Source: Eremophila alpestris peregrina
Taxonomy: Eukaryota > Chordata > Aves > Passeriformes > Alaudidae
Direction: 5' to 3'
Length of the DNA: 64,000 nt
Assembly: GCA_009792885.1 (NCBI GenBank)
Contig: WMCF01000012.1
Coordinates: 13,353,641 to 13,417,640 of the forward strand
The notes beneath the pieces were generated by a model that saw only the letters and a list, made by a program, of their open reading frames with translations, had not been told where the DNA came from and did not search any database. Position numbers and translations under genes: made by a program. The first letter of the stretch is position 1. Every line of letters begins with the position of its first letter. This document shows positions 28,001 through 43,000 of this stretch, in pieces.

Positions 28001-31000
28001 CTCCTCTCCTTAATCCAAATCACCCTGATTTGGTGAGAGAGGATGAGACTGCAAGGCAATACTTCCCTGTGCTTTAAATAGTCCTCAGGGAACTATGAAG
28101 AAGCCTTTGGAAGGACAGCTGGCCTTGCATCTGTGACCATGGACAGTCAGAAGTTCTAGGCCAAAGGTGGCTCATTCACCATTGTGGATAACAAAAGGAA
28201 AAAGCCAAGAAAGTAAAAACCAAGACTTGGGAAGGCAGACGAACTCGGAGTGGACACCTGATATTCCTGGAGGTTCATATTAGACAGGCAAAGAGACAAA
28301 AAAAATCTTTCATTGGGTTTTGAGGGATGAACTGAAATTTGAGTGACAGGATTAAATTCATGCCCCTCTTTACACTGATGGATTCCATGTTTCACTAAAT
28401 AGCCACAGTCGGGAGGGATCCAAGTGTTAAATGAACTTTTTCATTACATGTATTTGAAATAGATTTGCTGCTTTAAAGCAGGCTGACTGATCATCCTAAG
28501 TTATGGAGTTCCATTTTGTACATTTATTGCTAGACACATGGTATATGGCAGCCTTTCAATGCCTAAAGAAGGTTTGTAGGAAAGACAGAGAGAAGCTTTT
28601 TACCAATGCCTGTAGTGACATAACAAGGGGCAGGAGCAGGTTTAGGCTGGACAAAAGGACAAAATGTTTTACACTAAAGTGGTGAGACACTGAAACAATT
28701 TGTCCAGAGTGGTTGTGGAACACTGGAAGTGTTCAAGGTCAGGTTGAATGGGGCTTTAGGCAATTCAGTCCAGTTGTGCCTGCAACCCAAAATGTTCTAC
28801 AGTTCCGTGATCATTTGAAGAAATACTTAGCCCCATGATCATTTAATGTGTTTTCAAATCAGTCTTGTGGTCTCCCTATTATAGGTGCTGTAAAACATTT
28901 ACAAATCTGTTTGATACTGTTACATTATGTTACATTATTCCCTTTGGGTTTTTTCAGGACAGATGATTTTCCTACTCATCTCACTATGCTTTTTGATACA
29001 GAGGTCATTCAGGATTATTTTATTGACAGTTCCCAAAATCAGTAGACAAGAATAGCATTAAACAGGACAATTTCCATTCCTAAACATTGTCCTGGAAAGA
29101 AACATAATGCAAGTGAATAAATAAATTATGAAGATTTCTTTAGTGTGCCACTTGCCTCATTAAAGGAATGAAAGCCCATTGTGAGAAGAATGCTGCACCT
29201 ACCATTCCTCAGGAACTCCATGGAAAAGTCATGGACAAGCAACCCATGGCTGGGGTGATCATGGTTAATTAACTCTTTATAGTGTAGAACATCAGTGCCG
29301 TGAACACCGTTGATAAGGAACCCGTACGAGGGCCTCTGCACAACCTCAAATACCAGAGGGTCTTGAGGCACATCCAGATCAACTGCATTGATAACAGACA
29401 GATCCAGCTCTTTCATCTCCCCTTCTTGAACCTGAACGTGAAAGAAAAAACATCCAATTCTTTTACATAGAAAGAAATCATAGAATTCTTGCATGGTTTC
29501 ATGAGTAGCGCATTTTTGTGTACAAGTGTAGCTCTTGGTTCATCCACCCCTTACCCAGTAGCTTTTTAACCAGCTACTGATTTCAACCAGTTTAAGAGAC
29601 ATAGAGAAAATATGGTTACAGTGATGAAGAGGGAAGTTGAGATAAGGAGTTCATTTATGCCCAAATTAATAAAAAATACATTAAGTAAGTCAATGCCAAA
29701 TCTAGTGCTCAGAAATGCACAAAGCAGAAACCCTTTAAATGCATAAAGCTATCTAAAAATACAGATGCATATAAATTTATACACCAAATTTTACTTTACA
29801 GTGAGTTTACACTCTGTGCTCACAGAGTTATTTATATTAAAAACAGTCTACAGAGAGAGGAGAAGCTATGCCAGAAATATAAATGAATAGTCTATTAAAA
29901 AATGTGAAAGCTCTTGAGAATGCAGAACAAGCCTAAAGATCTATCTGGTTTTTAGATGACTTATTAAAGATTTGAGCCCTTCTTTTTACTTAACTGCAAA
30001 TTTCAAAGAACTATGCTCCTATCCCACTGAAGACGTCTTATAGGTTTACATGGGATTTCACTGGGCTGTTTCCTGAAGTAGGCTGCACTACACAAAGTAA
30101 GGGAAATATGCAGAGGAACAGGCATCAGGACAATGTTCTTATTTCTATTAAAGAGTGGTTTCTGGTTAAAGTAGTTCTATAACAGGCATTTTGCTTATTT
30201 CCTTACAGTAATATTCCTGGCTATGAATTCTGGAACTTCATCATTGGTGGGGCTGATTAGCACAAAAAATGGAGTCTCTGTTGAGTGATGCAACCCATCA
30301 GAGACATAAAGTACAAACTTGTCTTCTGTTGGCTCAATTTGCAAGTGCCTGGCTTGAACATAGTTTATATTCATGGCTTTCAGGTGTTTCAGCTGAAATG
30401 AACCTACAGATTTTAAAGAGAAAATGAGTTAGCACGATATTTTCATGCCTTCTAGTCTTATCCATCACTTAAAAAATTGAAACTGTGTCTAATTTCAAAG
30501 AAGAAATACTTTGAATTTTTGAAGTTCTCTGTCATTTTTTGACTGTAAGAGTTACATTACACATGTTACTGCAGGACACAAGCCCTTTTTGCCCCCAAAA
30601 ATGCATCATTCTGCTTCAGGTGGTACTCTGAAGCTTCTCACTTTTCAGTTCAGACTGCAAAACTGAGCCCACATAAAACCAGCTCAAATAATATGTAGGG
30701 AAATATCTGAGGTCCAAGATTCCTTGATGGTGCCATGTTAATCACTGAACTTGGTATTTTTTCCAAGCTCAAAGATTCTATGATTATATTATTCCAATTA
30801 CAGTTTATTTGACTGACAGACCACAAAAATGAGAACTTAAAGACACAGTGATTGCAGGTTTCCAGCTGAGAATGCTGGTAAAAGCTGATAGTGTCACAAA
30901 GCATGTCACAGTCTGTTTTGCTGAGGCTGAAACTGCCTTATGCAGTTTAAAAGTGGACAAGAAAAGTCACCATCTGAGTCAAGCACCATCTCTATTGCTT

Positions 31001-34000
31001 TTGTAACTTTGCCTTGGAAACTAATGTGGGACCCAGGCCACAGCATTGAATTGATAGATGTGCAGGTGAAGGGAGGTGGAGCCTTTCCCAGAGCTCTGAA
31101 GAGGAAGGCAGGGAGAGCAGAATAATGTCTCATATCATGACTTCTAATACATCTCAGCTGGATTCATAAAACAAGGATTGCCTTGTTTACTTCAACGATC
31201 AAGTCTTGACATTTGCAGGGCTTCAGTCTCCCAAAAAGTCCCACTGCTCTTCATTTGCAAGCACAGTTCCTCAATAGGCCTGTATTAATGCCCACACCTG
31301 CATCTGCCCCACCAGAGCCCAATGGAGAGCCTTCCACAACCCTCCAGATGTAGTCTGCTTGATTGTCATAACTTGTTAAGACTTACCTATGCTTATTCCA
31401 ATGTTGCTCTTCTCAAACCCAGGAGAAGGCAGTATATTTTCAATGTAACCAAACTGGGGAGGAGAAACCAGCACAAACTCTAAGTCATCTGCAGTGGTGT
31501 CAGGGTCAATGGCAAACAAGTGATTGGTAGTAAGGGCTGCTGAGGAGCCCTCCTCCACCAAAAAGCTTGCACCTGTGCACAAAAAACATGTTCAGCATTA
31601 TTGGTCTTGAGCTCATTTTACTGTTCTTTTTGTTAATAAGAATGGAAATAATAACTAAGGGAGAAATACAACAAATACTGAATTACTGAGGGGTTTTATT
31701 TTAATGTTTTCTTCTCTGCTTTCACCAACATCTCTGCTTTTGCCATCATTGAAGTAGAGAAGAAGGGGATTATGAAATTATTTTACTGGGTAAGTTATTA
31801 GGTAAAGTTTACATACTGCTCAAAAACAGTTGTTACTGCTGTTTGTCAGAGCATTAATTACATGAGAGCTGTTAAGAATTGCTCATAATGAACAATTTTT
31901 GATGCATCACTGCCTAATTTCCCTGCTGGGACCATGCTTCATTTCCAGAACATTACTTGGGTGAACGCCTGCAAATTACAAAACTACTCATACATATGCT
32001 TAAATATTCTCTGAGATACATAACATATACCTGATACTTGCAAATAAACGACTTTGAAAGACACAAGCTTATGGAAAACACTTTTAATATGTATACCACA
32101 GGCCACACTAAAAAGCCTAGGAAATTGACAGAAATTTCACATAATGGGCTGCAGTTGGACCAGATGTACATTACCAACTCTGTTTTAACTGAGTTTCTTA
32201 GCTTCTGAAGAGTACTTGTGAAAATGTGGCTTCACATCCATTAACGTATGCCTTTTATCTTTATTTGCTAAAAAAATTAAATATAAGAGATATTGGTAGC
32301 AATGATTCTGTCCCTTCATATAAGGCTCAAATTTCATTTTTATACTCTACACACAAAGGTAAAAACTCTATTTATATTTATGCTTTTGCCCTGTGTAAAC
32401 CTGACACTTGCTGGGCCATAAGTTTAGTTCAGGGACAACATATTGATCACTTTTATCTAGACATAGCTTACATATGCAGCAATTAGCATGTAGACATGGT
32501 GGGGAGCAGATCTGAGCACTTGCATCCCTAACTGCCTGCTTTAAACATGGTAATATCCATGCTCTTTTAAGCTGAAGAGCAACAAGCTCATACTTGCACT
32601 GGCAGCTGGGTTGGGTGTTTGCACTGTACCAACAAAGAAAAATAAAATTGGTGGGAATTCTGGTCCAAAACATTTATTACGGTCTCAACTAACTATTTCT
32701 GGTACTAAAAATCAAACAACAAATAAAAGCCACCCTGAGTCTCCAGCCATTTTGGACTGTGTAGCCCACTTTGCACTGCTACAGTGAGAGGAAATGTTCA
32801 CCAGTTGCAATTGATGGAGGCTGGTTGTCCACTGGAAGTACAGTGATGTTGAGGTCATAGACAGGAAATGGATCATCACGTGAAACTGGAGGGGAAGGAG
32901 GTCCATCATAGCAGCAGTCTTTCACACCTGGGCCAGCCTCACCATCAGAGACAATCAAGGTTAAGATCTCAATGGAAGGAGTCAGGCCAATCTCACCACC
33001 TGGGAAAAAATACTACAGCTCAGAAGAAGTGATTTACCAACACTTCATGGAGACTAATCCTGAAAGGACAGTCTTCAGTACCAAGAAGAAAAAGAAAACA
33101 GCAGTAAAATTACTGGAATTCTTAATTCTGGCTGGTGGGGGTGCTGTTTGGTTAGAGATCCAGTTTGTTGTTTACAATTAATTTTAACCGGCTCATTTCT
33201 ATGATATAATAAGAGGGTGTAGAAAAGAGTCTTAGTATAGTTACAGTAATTGTAATGTTATAATTGCAATGTTATTATATTGTATTATATTGTAATGAAA
33301 TGGCTAATAGTCTCAGGATTTTTTTCTTGGTGCACTAATGTATGTACAAAATTTCTATTGTGTAGAAAAAGTGGTTTTTCTCTATTTTTTCTCAAGTAAT
33401 GTAGGAAAAATCTTTCTTTTATATAGATTTTCCTCTATGACAAATGGTAATATCCATGCTCTTCCAAAATAGAACTTCTTAATATAGCAAGTAATGCATG
33501 TATTCCTATATGCTTCTTATCCTTTCAAAATGGACTGTAACAGGGGCTGTACTTTATTGCTGTAATTTATTTCTGCACTGTATTTTATGCCTATATACAA
33601 TCACATTTAAAATGTAGGCTGATACAGGGCTGGGAACTGCCACCCCTTGCAAGAAGCATCTGTGGATCAGAGTATTCCAGCTGTCAGGACTTCTGGTAAC
33701 CTGTTTCTAGCCTTGCTGCAAGATATTATTGATAAGCCTGCAAAGGCAAGGCAGTGACTGCCAGACTCTCTTGCAATACCTACTGACAGCACATTTAATG
33801 TTAGAAATTTGGAAATGAAAACTGTAAACACTACACTCTAGAAGGTTAAACTTCATTGCCCCTGCAAAATATTGTCATTGAAATACAGTTTGTGATATCT
33901 TTAGAATGCAGAAAAAAAGTTTGTTGGTGACGGACACAATTAAGTACTTCCTTTTCAAATACCAGCTGTTCATTTTAGACAGTGCCAAGCTTGAAAATAT

Positions 34001-37000
34001 CACATCTATTCTCCATGCTAACACAAAATTACAGAATAATTAAACAGAAAACCAGAACATTTGGGGGAATAAAAGACTAAAGCTGTCATTCAGAGATGTA
34101 GAAAGATAACTTCTTTAATCCCAATGAAAGGATAAATTTAAGAAAGGGGTTTAACCAGCCCTTGATTTCTGACAGTAATTTGAAAAAAAAAAAATAAATA
34201 AGAAGAAAGCCACAAAATAACATCTTGTTAATGTGGTGTTTCTCATAAAGAGAGTCAGAACTTCCTTTATCTTGTGATATGGAAAGACTGTCCAAAGTAG
34301 ATGTCCTTCTAGATCGGAGAGGCAAGCAAGAAAACAAAAGGGATTTTTTTACTGTTATGAAACATATCCAAATACTCTAGTTTGTACTTGACTTAATAAT
34401 AATTCTGTCAAATAAGCCCAAGATATTTTATCAGCAACAGTGAAAGAGTTCCTCCAGGATCATGATGCTTCCATGTTCAAATATAATTTTCAGTTCAAGC
34501 AGGGGTTTGGAGAATTTTTAAAACACTTGGTTGTTGTCTATCATCAGCCCTTTTATTCAAAACCAGTTTAATTTTTTTCTCTAGTCACAACACATGGTTT
34601 CTAAGAAATTCCTGCTGGAATTCTGCAAAGGCATGGATTCCAGTTGAAATTGTTTTTAATAATAATTGTCTGATCACCTTTCAGTCTAATTGTGTCCTTT
34701 GGTTACTTACCAGTGTGTTTGTATGTGACTAAGCCAGCAATTACATCAGCTTGGGAGAAACGATCCACAGCAACTCCAGCTTTCCTCACCACCCCATGGT
34801 GGGGTTGGTGGGCCAGCAGGAACATCAGTTCCATGTCATCACTGTCTGCATCTGTGGCATAAATGAGCTCTGAGGAGAGGACTACTTCTTCACCCTCCAG
34901 GCAGTGGAGCACGGGCACAAGGCCTGCTTGCACAACAGGTAGCTCATCATTCACAGGCAACACCTAATCAGAAAAATAATTTAAGATTTTCTTATTGTTC
35001 ATTTCAGTGGAAGCCAGTTGTTGCAGTACAGTGCTTTGCAGCTCAAACTAAAAGTATGATGCCATTGTCAGGGTATATTGAGCTTTTTCTATGAGCAAAA
35101 AAAACCCAGCTGAATTAAGAACAAAAGGCGTAAGTAAACCAAACTAGAAAACTATAGTTTAAGTATGAAGTGCATGTCAAAGCTCCTCTCAAATTTGCCA
35201 CATGAACCTGAAGCCTAGAGCTGAAATGGAAGCCTAACATATCCATTATCCTCCAGTTTCCTAGGTATTCCAATGTAGGATAGTGCCGGTGTTCCGCAAT
35301 GGTTGTGAAGGATCTCTGAGTCTGAGACAGCTCTCAGAACATGCAGTTTATTACAAGGGTCATGGATAAAAAAGGGGGACTTGCTAAAGCTGCCAGCCAC
35401 AGCTAAAAGCTGTGAGAGTGAGCCTCACAAGTTCTTGTTACAATACATTATATCTTTTTCTGTGTTTAATATTCTAATTTACAGTAATCAACCAGTACAA
35501 GACACAAATCCTATAGAAATTACATACAGCCCATAAGAGTTACTACATTACCATATTGTGTTACATTTTATACCCTAAAATCTGCTTCCTAAACTCTTTT
35601 TTTCTTCCCTGCCACATTGGCAGGGTCCCTCTAATCTTTAGACCTTTGGCATCCCTTTAGTTTCTAAAGGTATTGTTTAATCAGAGGAGATTCTCCTTCA
35701 GCTGGCTAAACCATTGTCCTCTCCAGTTATTCAGTAACTAGCTGACTTTCATTTCTACCTCTCTTATCATCTCTACATTCAAAGAGCCTTCTGCTAAGCA
35801 TTCATATCTATAAAGTTTTCCTATTAAACTTTCATCCTTCCCAACAATGCAAGGACTTTCATAAGTCAAGCTTTGAAACATTCGCTTCCACATGGACAAT
35901 CGTTTTCAGAAACACGCAACACACAGACCTTAACCTGCAGGATGAACTCTACGAAATGGATGCCGTCTGTGGCTGCAAAGAAAACATCATCAGTGAGAGT
36001 CTCAGAGCCGTCATGACGATATCTGTGAAAAAAGGATTATAGTGCAACACAAATTTTTCACAGATAAAAGGAATCCATACTTTCTGCTCATGCCCTACAA
36101 TGTGTATCCTTCTCAGTAGAAAAAGCTTCTCCCTGTGCAAGGGTGTCCACCTAACACTGCTGATTCAGAATCAGAGTTTCTCCAAAGGGCTCTTGGGGTT
36201 TCCTACAAGAAGAAAACCCCCAAAGTAAACCATTCGTCAGTCAGGAAAAAGGCTTCCCTAAGGCTTTGTCATCCACATCTTAGCTGCTTGTGAGGTGTTT
36301 ACCAAACACATATGTCATCACTGTGGTAAGTGCCTACTTTCTAACAGATGGAAATACAGCCAGGGACCTCTAACTCTGCATGCATGTGTTATGTCTTGTT
36401 CTTGCCACAAACAAAGAAGCAAGATTTCAATCTCTAAATTAATCAATGTTAACAAAAGTTTTCTTGTAAACTAACCAAGCTAAATAAACACACAACTTCC
36501 TCAAAAGAAAACTTCCTTCTTCACAAGAAGTGCATGGCTGAATACAGAATTTGTCTCCTCACCTGCCTGGGGCAGTGTTTTATGGAGAAATCTATCTACA
36601 GCAGGCATGCTGACTCCCATTTCCCAGCCACACAGCAGCTCATTTCATGGTGACATTGCAGTCCCAAAGTTCAGCCAGCAGCCTTGTCCTGGAGCAGCTC
36701 TGCCAGAGCTATGGAGGACATTGCTAGCCTCTGCACCCTGCACCACTTCAAGCTTTAGCTCATTCAACTGGGAGCCTCAGCCACCACAGAAGACAGCCAC
36801 CACTCTTCTAACCTGACTGCCAGGGTACGCAGGTCCTCACAAGAAAGCCTGTCGCCTCCATTCATGGGAATGTCATCCATCTCCACTACCCCATGCTGAG
36901 GCTGCCTCTGCAGGAGCAGGAAGAGATGCTCTCGTTTCGTGTCTGCGTCAGAGATGAGAATGTGTCCCTCTGTAATAGGGGTCATGCCACCCTCTTCCAC

Positions 37001-40000
37001 TCTCAAATGGGTTGTTAAAACCTGCAGGGAGGAGAAATGCTGAGCTGTCGGTGTTGCTTTACCCCTAAACATACATCAAACAGGGTTATTCCCATTTGCT
37101 CTGCTATAATAAAGATGTGTAATATCTTTAAAAAAAAACAACGCCAAAGAACATAATCTTTTCTGCTGTGTTAGAAAAAGCTAAGAAAATTACCAACGGT
37201 GGCCTATAATATATACATACTAGTTCTCGTCCCATTCCTGGAGGCTTCTGATCTCCATAGGCAATAAGCAACTCAAAATATAGGGATGCAGATTTCCTAA
37301 CCAAGATACAACATACATGTGTCTGTACAGATACATAGATGCCAAAGGTCATCCTCAGCTTAGCATAAGAAATCACACTGCACACTTACCAGATATTACC
37401 TTCTACTTCTATCCCAATGCAAGTTGTGTGCAAAACTCTGAAACCCTGATCCCCTGGAAAATCCATTTTTTTAATCTCAATAAAATCAGAACATTTCTCT
37501 GCATTTCTGTTTCTACCCAAAGCAATTTCCAAGTCCTTCCTTCTCCCTTTTACCACCACCCTACCTCTGGGGCTTGATTGTCCACAGGAAGAATTGTAAT
37601 ATTGAAGCAGATGCCATGCAAAGTGCCTCCATGCTGATTGCTGACAGAAAAAATAAACTGGACTTGCTGAGGTTCAGGTCCGATGTCCTGCAGGGGTGGC
37701 ATATAAGCAACTTTCATATAGTTCACAGCATGCTACAAAAAGACAAGAGGGGTGCATGTAAGAGGAGATAATAATAATCCATAACCCATTAGGGACCATC
37801 CATAATGACATCAGGGACTTTTAACATGATGTGTTTAGGTGTTACCCAGCCATCAAAATAAATTTCAGAAATGTTGCATGTACTCTTTAGCTACTAGCCA
37901 TACCTTGATTAAATGCATCGTTAGGTACAAATTAGGTGAGTACAGGTTCAAGTACTCAAACTTGTAGCAAAAAATACAGATGTGGTTTAGAAGTGATAGC
38001 AGAGGTGATAGCCTGCACTTCTTTACATATCCCTTTAAAAATGCTGGTCCACCTTTTCTAACTGTGGCTTTAAAACAAACAATTCATAAAAGCTAACATC
38101 TCCCATAGCAGCTGAATTTGCCCTCATTAATGTGACTAGGAACTACATGTCCTGTGTTTCATGGTGAGGACAGGCCAGTGATAGGAATACCAAAATCTTG
38201 CATCCACATACCCATGTTAGGTGCATGATTTAGGATCTATAAGCTCAGAGCTCTCATTATTGTACTGCAATGATCATTATGCAACTTTAATCATACAGCA
38301 GGATATAAAACAGGTCACTTTAGTAATACTTATTTGTCAAACTACAGAAGCATGGAAACTGAACTACAAAATCCTGAAAAGAGTCTGTTCTGGTCTATTT
38401 CGTCCTGTACTACATCTTCTGGTGAAGACACTAAGATGAAGCAGGAAACAGTTCAAAGTCTTATTTCCACATTTTGCATACTTTTTCATTCCTCTTACGT
38501 CATGTGAAGCCAAATTCAGCCTACACAAGCAACTGTAGCCTCTCCTGGTTTTAGGACATTTGTGTTTACGTATTGCAAATCTGAAGCAGGATAAAAATTT
38601 GTTTTAAGATCTGGTATTGGAATAGCAGAGTTTTGAGCTTCTTAAGCAGAGCTTGTGATAGTACTGCTCCTCAATTTTTATCTCTTGTTTTCCTGTCAAA
38701 TAAAAGCTGTACACTTGTAACTTTTGTTGAAAATTGTTTAGAACTCCTTATGGTATAAGATAACATAACAAACCTGAGTAAATGACCGTAGTGCAAGAGC
38801 AGCAGGATCCTTGACCAATTTGGGGATGGTGTCCACCATAAACAGCTTCCCAGCATCTGAGTAGCTACACAAAAATATGTGTGTCACATCCTGGCTAGCA
38901 ATACCAAAGAACAAGAAACGTAGCTCAGTCTTGCATTTCCAATTAGCTTCACACTTCCAAGTGCATTGAAAGGAAAAACATTTTCCTTTCTTCTATCCTT
39001 GTTATCCATTTAAACATTACCACAGAAAACTGACCAAAAGAAATACTTTTCAGGGTGATCACAAAAAATCATATCATAACTTATAAGCAAGCTCTGGAAT
39101 TGCTGCAAGTGTGTCTCTACACACCCCAGATGCCATTTACACCACCTGCAAGTCTAGTCCATCACATTCTTATTACTTGCACACCTGCATTTATCTTTAG
39201 GTAGGAAAATAAATTATTTCTAGTTACATGCATCTTATAAACTCTGAAATTAACCAGTTTTCAGCAAGACGGCTTTCCAACAGGAGTAACCAGATAACCA
39301 TGTGGCTACTTGACTGATTAGAGAAACAGCTTTCTCACCCAGCTACATAATGATCCTTTTCTGCTTGAGGTCAAAAGTGGAAGTGTTGATCTTCAGCTTA
39401 AACTGTACAAGGTCTGGAGTTAAAACTTTTAATTTAGTAAATTGTTGCTGATGCTCAAATGAGATTACAGCAACAGTGATGTAAACTGCTACTACACCCA
39501 TTCATTCCATAGCCCCCTTTCTCCCACAGCATGTTCTGCCTGTGTTTTCTGTGCCATGTTTTCTGCTCCAAATCTCTCTAGTCCTCAATCAGGAGTGCCT
39601 GATACATATTCTTGAAAAAGCTGCAGCACCTCCTGTTCTCAGTCTAGGGCAGGCACAGGTCAACCCCATTCTAACACTTAGGAGAGGTGCTGTGACTTGT
39701 GCTTGAGGTTGTACGGGACCCCAGAAGTCAGTGTAAAATGCATATCAAACAAAAGGAAAGAAAATATTTCACAAGATTTCCTGCTGGTTATTTCTTGTTC
39801 AACTATGCATTACCTATTTTTTGTTACTCTGCATATTACTCTGTTGCTTGAGGGTCTAGTTTACCCTAATGATCAACCAGAAAGCTGCATCCAGCTACTG
39901 CCACCTGCACTTTCAACAGATGAACAACTTGAGGCACAAGTATGTTACTGCCACTGAGGCTGCTCCTCTTAGATTCCCCTGTCCTACATGAAAGGAATGT

Positions 40001-43000
40001 CAGGTTGCACCTACCCATGGGTGCAAGAGAAAAATGGGGAAGTGGTTATGGTGTATGTGAGCTCCCTGTCTTGCTCTTCCACATCTGTGAAGTGGAGATG
40101 TTTCTTAGTTAGGTGAGAAATCTCAGTCTCCTTAACAACCAGGTGACGGGTCACTCCTGGAGCTTCTCTGGGGAGTTGGTCATCCACAGGGATTATGTGA
40201 ATCATCATCACCTGGAATTGAGGAGACAGTAGAACCATCAGCTATTTCTTTCAGTAAGAGAGTGCTCAGGAGTGGATCACTGGACTATGAGATACAGGAT
40301 GTGGCTGTTATGCCATATCATCATCACATGAGTAATGGAGGTATATAACAGTTAAAGGTAAAGATTTTCCCTTTAAATGAAAAGTTAAATTCAGTATATT
40401 GGACTCTTGCATGAAAATAGTCTATTCTCAGTTGACTCCAGGAGAATTGTTTAATTTGTTAGCACTTTCTCCAAATACAGTTTGTTGTCAATTTCATTTT
40501 ACAGTATAGGAAGAAGTCTTTTTTATTAACTTGTCTCTATCCAGCCAGCGAGAGAATTACCCCATTAAAAGCAAGAACAGGAAATAGCCCTGAAGAACAC
40601 TGTTTGATGGCTGTGGTGGTGACTCTCATTAGAAAAAGTCTATACCAGTTTTATTTGAAAACCTGTCAGATATCAGCCATTTGAAGAAAAAAATCAGGAT
40701 GCTTCCATTTCATACCTGTGGCTCTGAGAGATTTGGAGGGTCGTGGCTATCACATAGCACAAACTCAAGGGAATCTTCAAATACTTCTCCTCCCAAATGA
40801 CGATAATAAATTATTCCATTAAATAGATCCCTCTGAAGAAAACTGTTGACAGAATACCCTGTTGAAATGAAGAATATATCTTCCATTTAACACTCCACGA
40901 CTTTAATACTACATTAAAGTTATGCATCATCTCTCCAAGTAACTGGGGAAGTACAATGTTGTCTTTTTCACACTAACTAGATCAAGTCCTTTGAAATGTT
41001 CTGTCATTGTCTCCCACATTCTCTGAAGATCACCAACAATTTCTTTTCTGTGTCACTTAAAGATCATTCAAAAAATGAAGCAACACAGCACACAGGTTGA
41101 AAGCCCTATTCAGAAGTCAGAAAAAAATATTGCAGGACTAGCAGCCTCTACAACCTAGCACATTTATAGATTGTCACATGGAAGGAGAGCTTTCTCACCA
41201 TTCAGCATGATTAGGATAATGTATTAGCTCTGAATTTGTCACAGATCTTTGCATGTAAACTAACTCCTCACTAGCCCAACATTTTTTCCAGAGAAAAGTA
41301 CTGGAAAGGAAAATAGAATGGAAGAATTCCAGGATAAATTGTGTACACAGGGACAGTTATCCTAATGCAGAGACCTACATTAATTAGTGATGGGGTTTTA
41401 CATTACAATGAAAGAAGTCCAAATTTGCCATTATTTGTCCTGAGCCAAAACATCTGACTGTAACATTTACTGTATTTTTAAAAGGAAGGGACAAAGAAAA
41501 GTGTGCTTTTGTGGATGTGCTTCTTTACCTATCAAGTTTGGTCCTGGTTTCTTCATGATTTCTCCAGCCTGTGATGGCTTGGTAATATTGAATAGTATGT
41601 AGTCATCACTGGAATCCATGTCAGAAGCATGAAGCATGGAGCCCTGAATCAGGATCGTCTGTCCCTCATGAACTTCAATGACCACATTGCTGATCAGAAA
41701 TGGGGGGCTATCATCTTTAGGGAGGATATTTATTGGAAACTTATGGCGAATACTGTGGGAACCATCAAAAATTCTAAATACCACAAAGTCCTTAGTAGAA
41801 TCACTGTCATCATGATGGTAGTGAACAACTCCAGCCTGAATGTCAGAAACGGTGAACATGAATCCTTTCCCTCCTGTCAAAACAGTGGAAGAAAACACAT
41901 CAAAAAATGTGTGGTTCAGCCCCAAAAAGTATCTTTCCATTAACATTAAGATTATTGAGGGAGAGAGCTGAACCATGCATTGCTAACTGGAAAAATCAAA
42001 TGTTACTTCACCTACCAAAAACAAGTCTGTAGGAGTTGGAATAGCTAATTAGAATGCAAAATTTGCAGCTGTGACAGCAGAGAAAATACTCCAAATGTCA
42101 CTAAAAATAACTGGAGACATCAAGGATTTTTAACTGTGATTGTTTCCACTTTAATTTCAACCTCTACTTTTTTATCAGAGCATTTTACATGCATTTCAGG
42201 CATCAAAGAATATAGTATTTATAGTTAAAGATGCCGATTTCATTGCAAGTAAAATATAAAGAGGTGGTGATTTTGGTATATAGAGGTTATCATCTGTAAT
42301 AAGGCAGTTTTATACCTCTGCTTCACTAGAAATGTTATGCATACAGACAAATATACAGGCAAGTTAAAAGATTCAAGAACTGCAAGCTGGCACTAAAAAG
42401 GATGATCTCCCCAGGGCCACCAAGAAAAGCAGCCAAGCATTCCTCAAAGGTTTTACAAAAAATAAAACAATTGCCAAAAATTGTGGTTTCCTTGGTGTGT
42501 ACCTATGCAGACAGACAAAAGAGAGTAAGGCACAGTCACTGGAGAGGGAATACCCACCTCTGGTTGGTGCATGGAAGTCTGAGAAACCCTCAAACTCATT
42601 CTGCAAGGGCAGTATTGCCACCAGGAGATGAGGCCTGACTGGCTGCACAGTCTCCCTGAGACTGTCTCTGAGGCTGAACCCCCCTAGCACTGCTGACACC
42701 ACACAGCTCCTGTCTGTAGCTTTGCAGAAGAATGATCTTGCAGACACTGGACTACTACTCAGGAGTTTCTTGAATTTAATTTTACTTCTGAATAGTTTCT
42801 GTTTCCTATATTCAAAACACCACCTTTCCTTTAAATAGCTTCTTTTTTGTCTTTAGGTTATGCATTTTACATGAACACATTCAACTATCAAAAAACTCAG
42901 CATTTATAGTGGCAACATGTTCCCACCCTGCCAATAGCAGGTTTCTGTTACATAACCTTTTCCCCAAGCACTGTGGTAACCTGTGCTACAGAGCAAAACT

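Noticed and set aside
41629..41943. Plus-strand open frames opposite FREM1 exons (here and at 54566-54976, 22398-22784, 23427-23702)
   Set aside because: They lie antisense to conserved FREM1 exons and reflect their codon structure.
42373..42747. A 124-codon open frame on the minus strand in intron 7
   Set aside because: It does not resemble FREM1, and exons 7 and 8 already join in phase without it.
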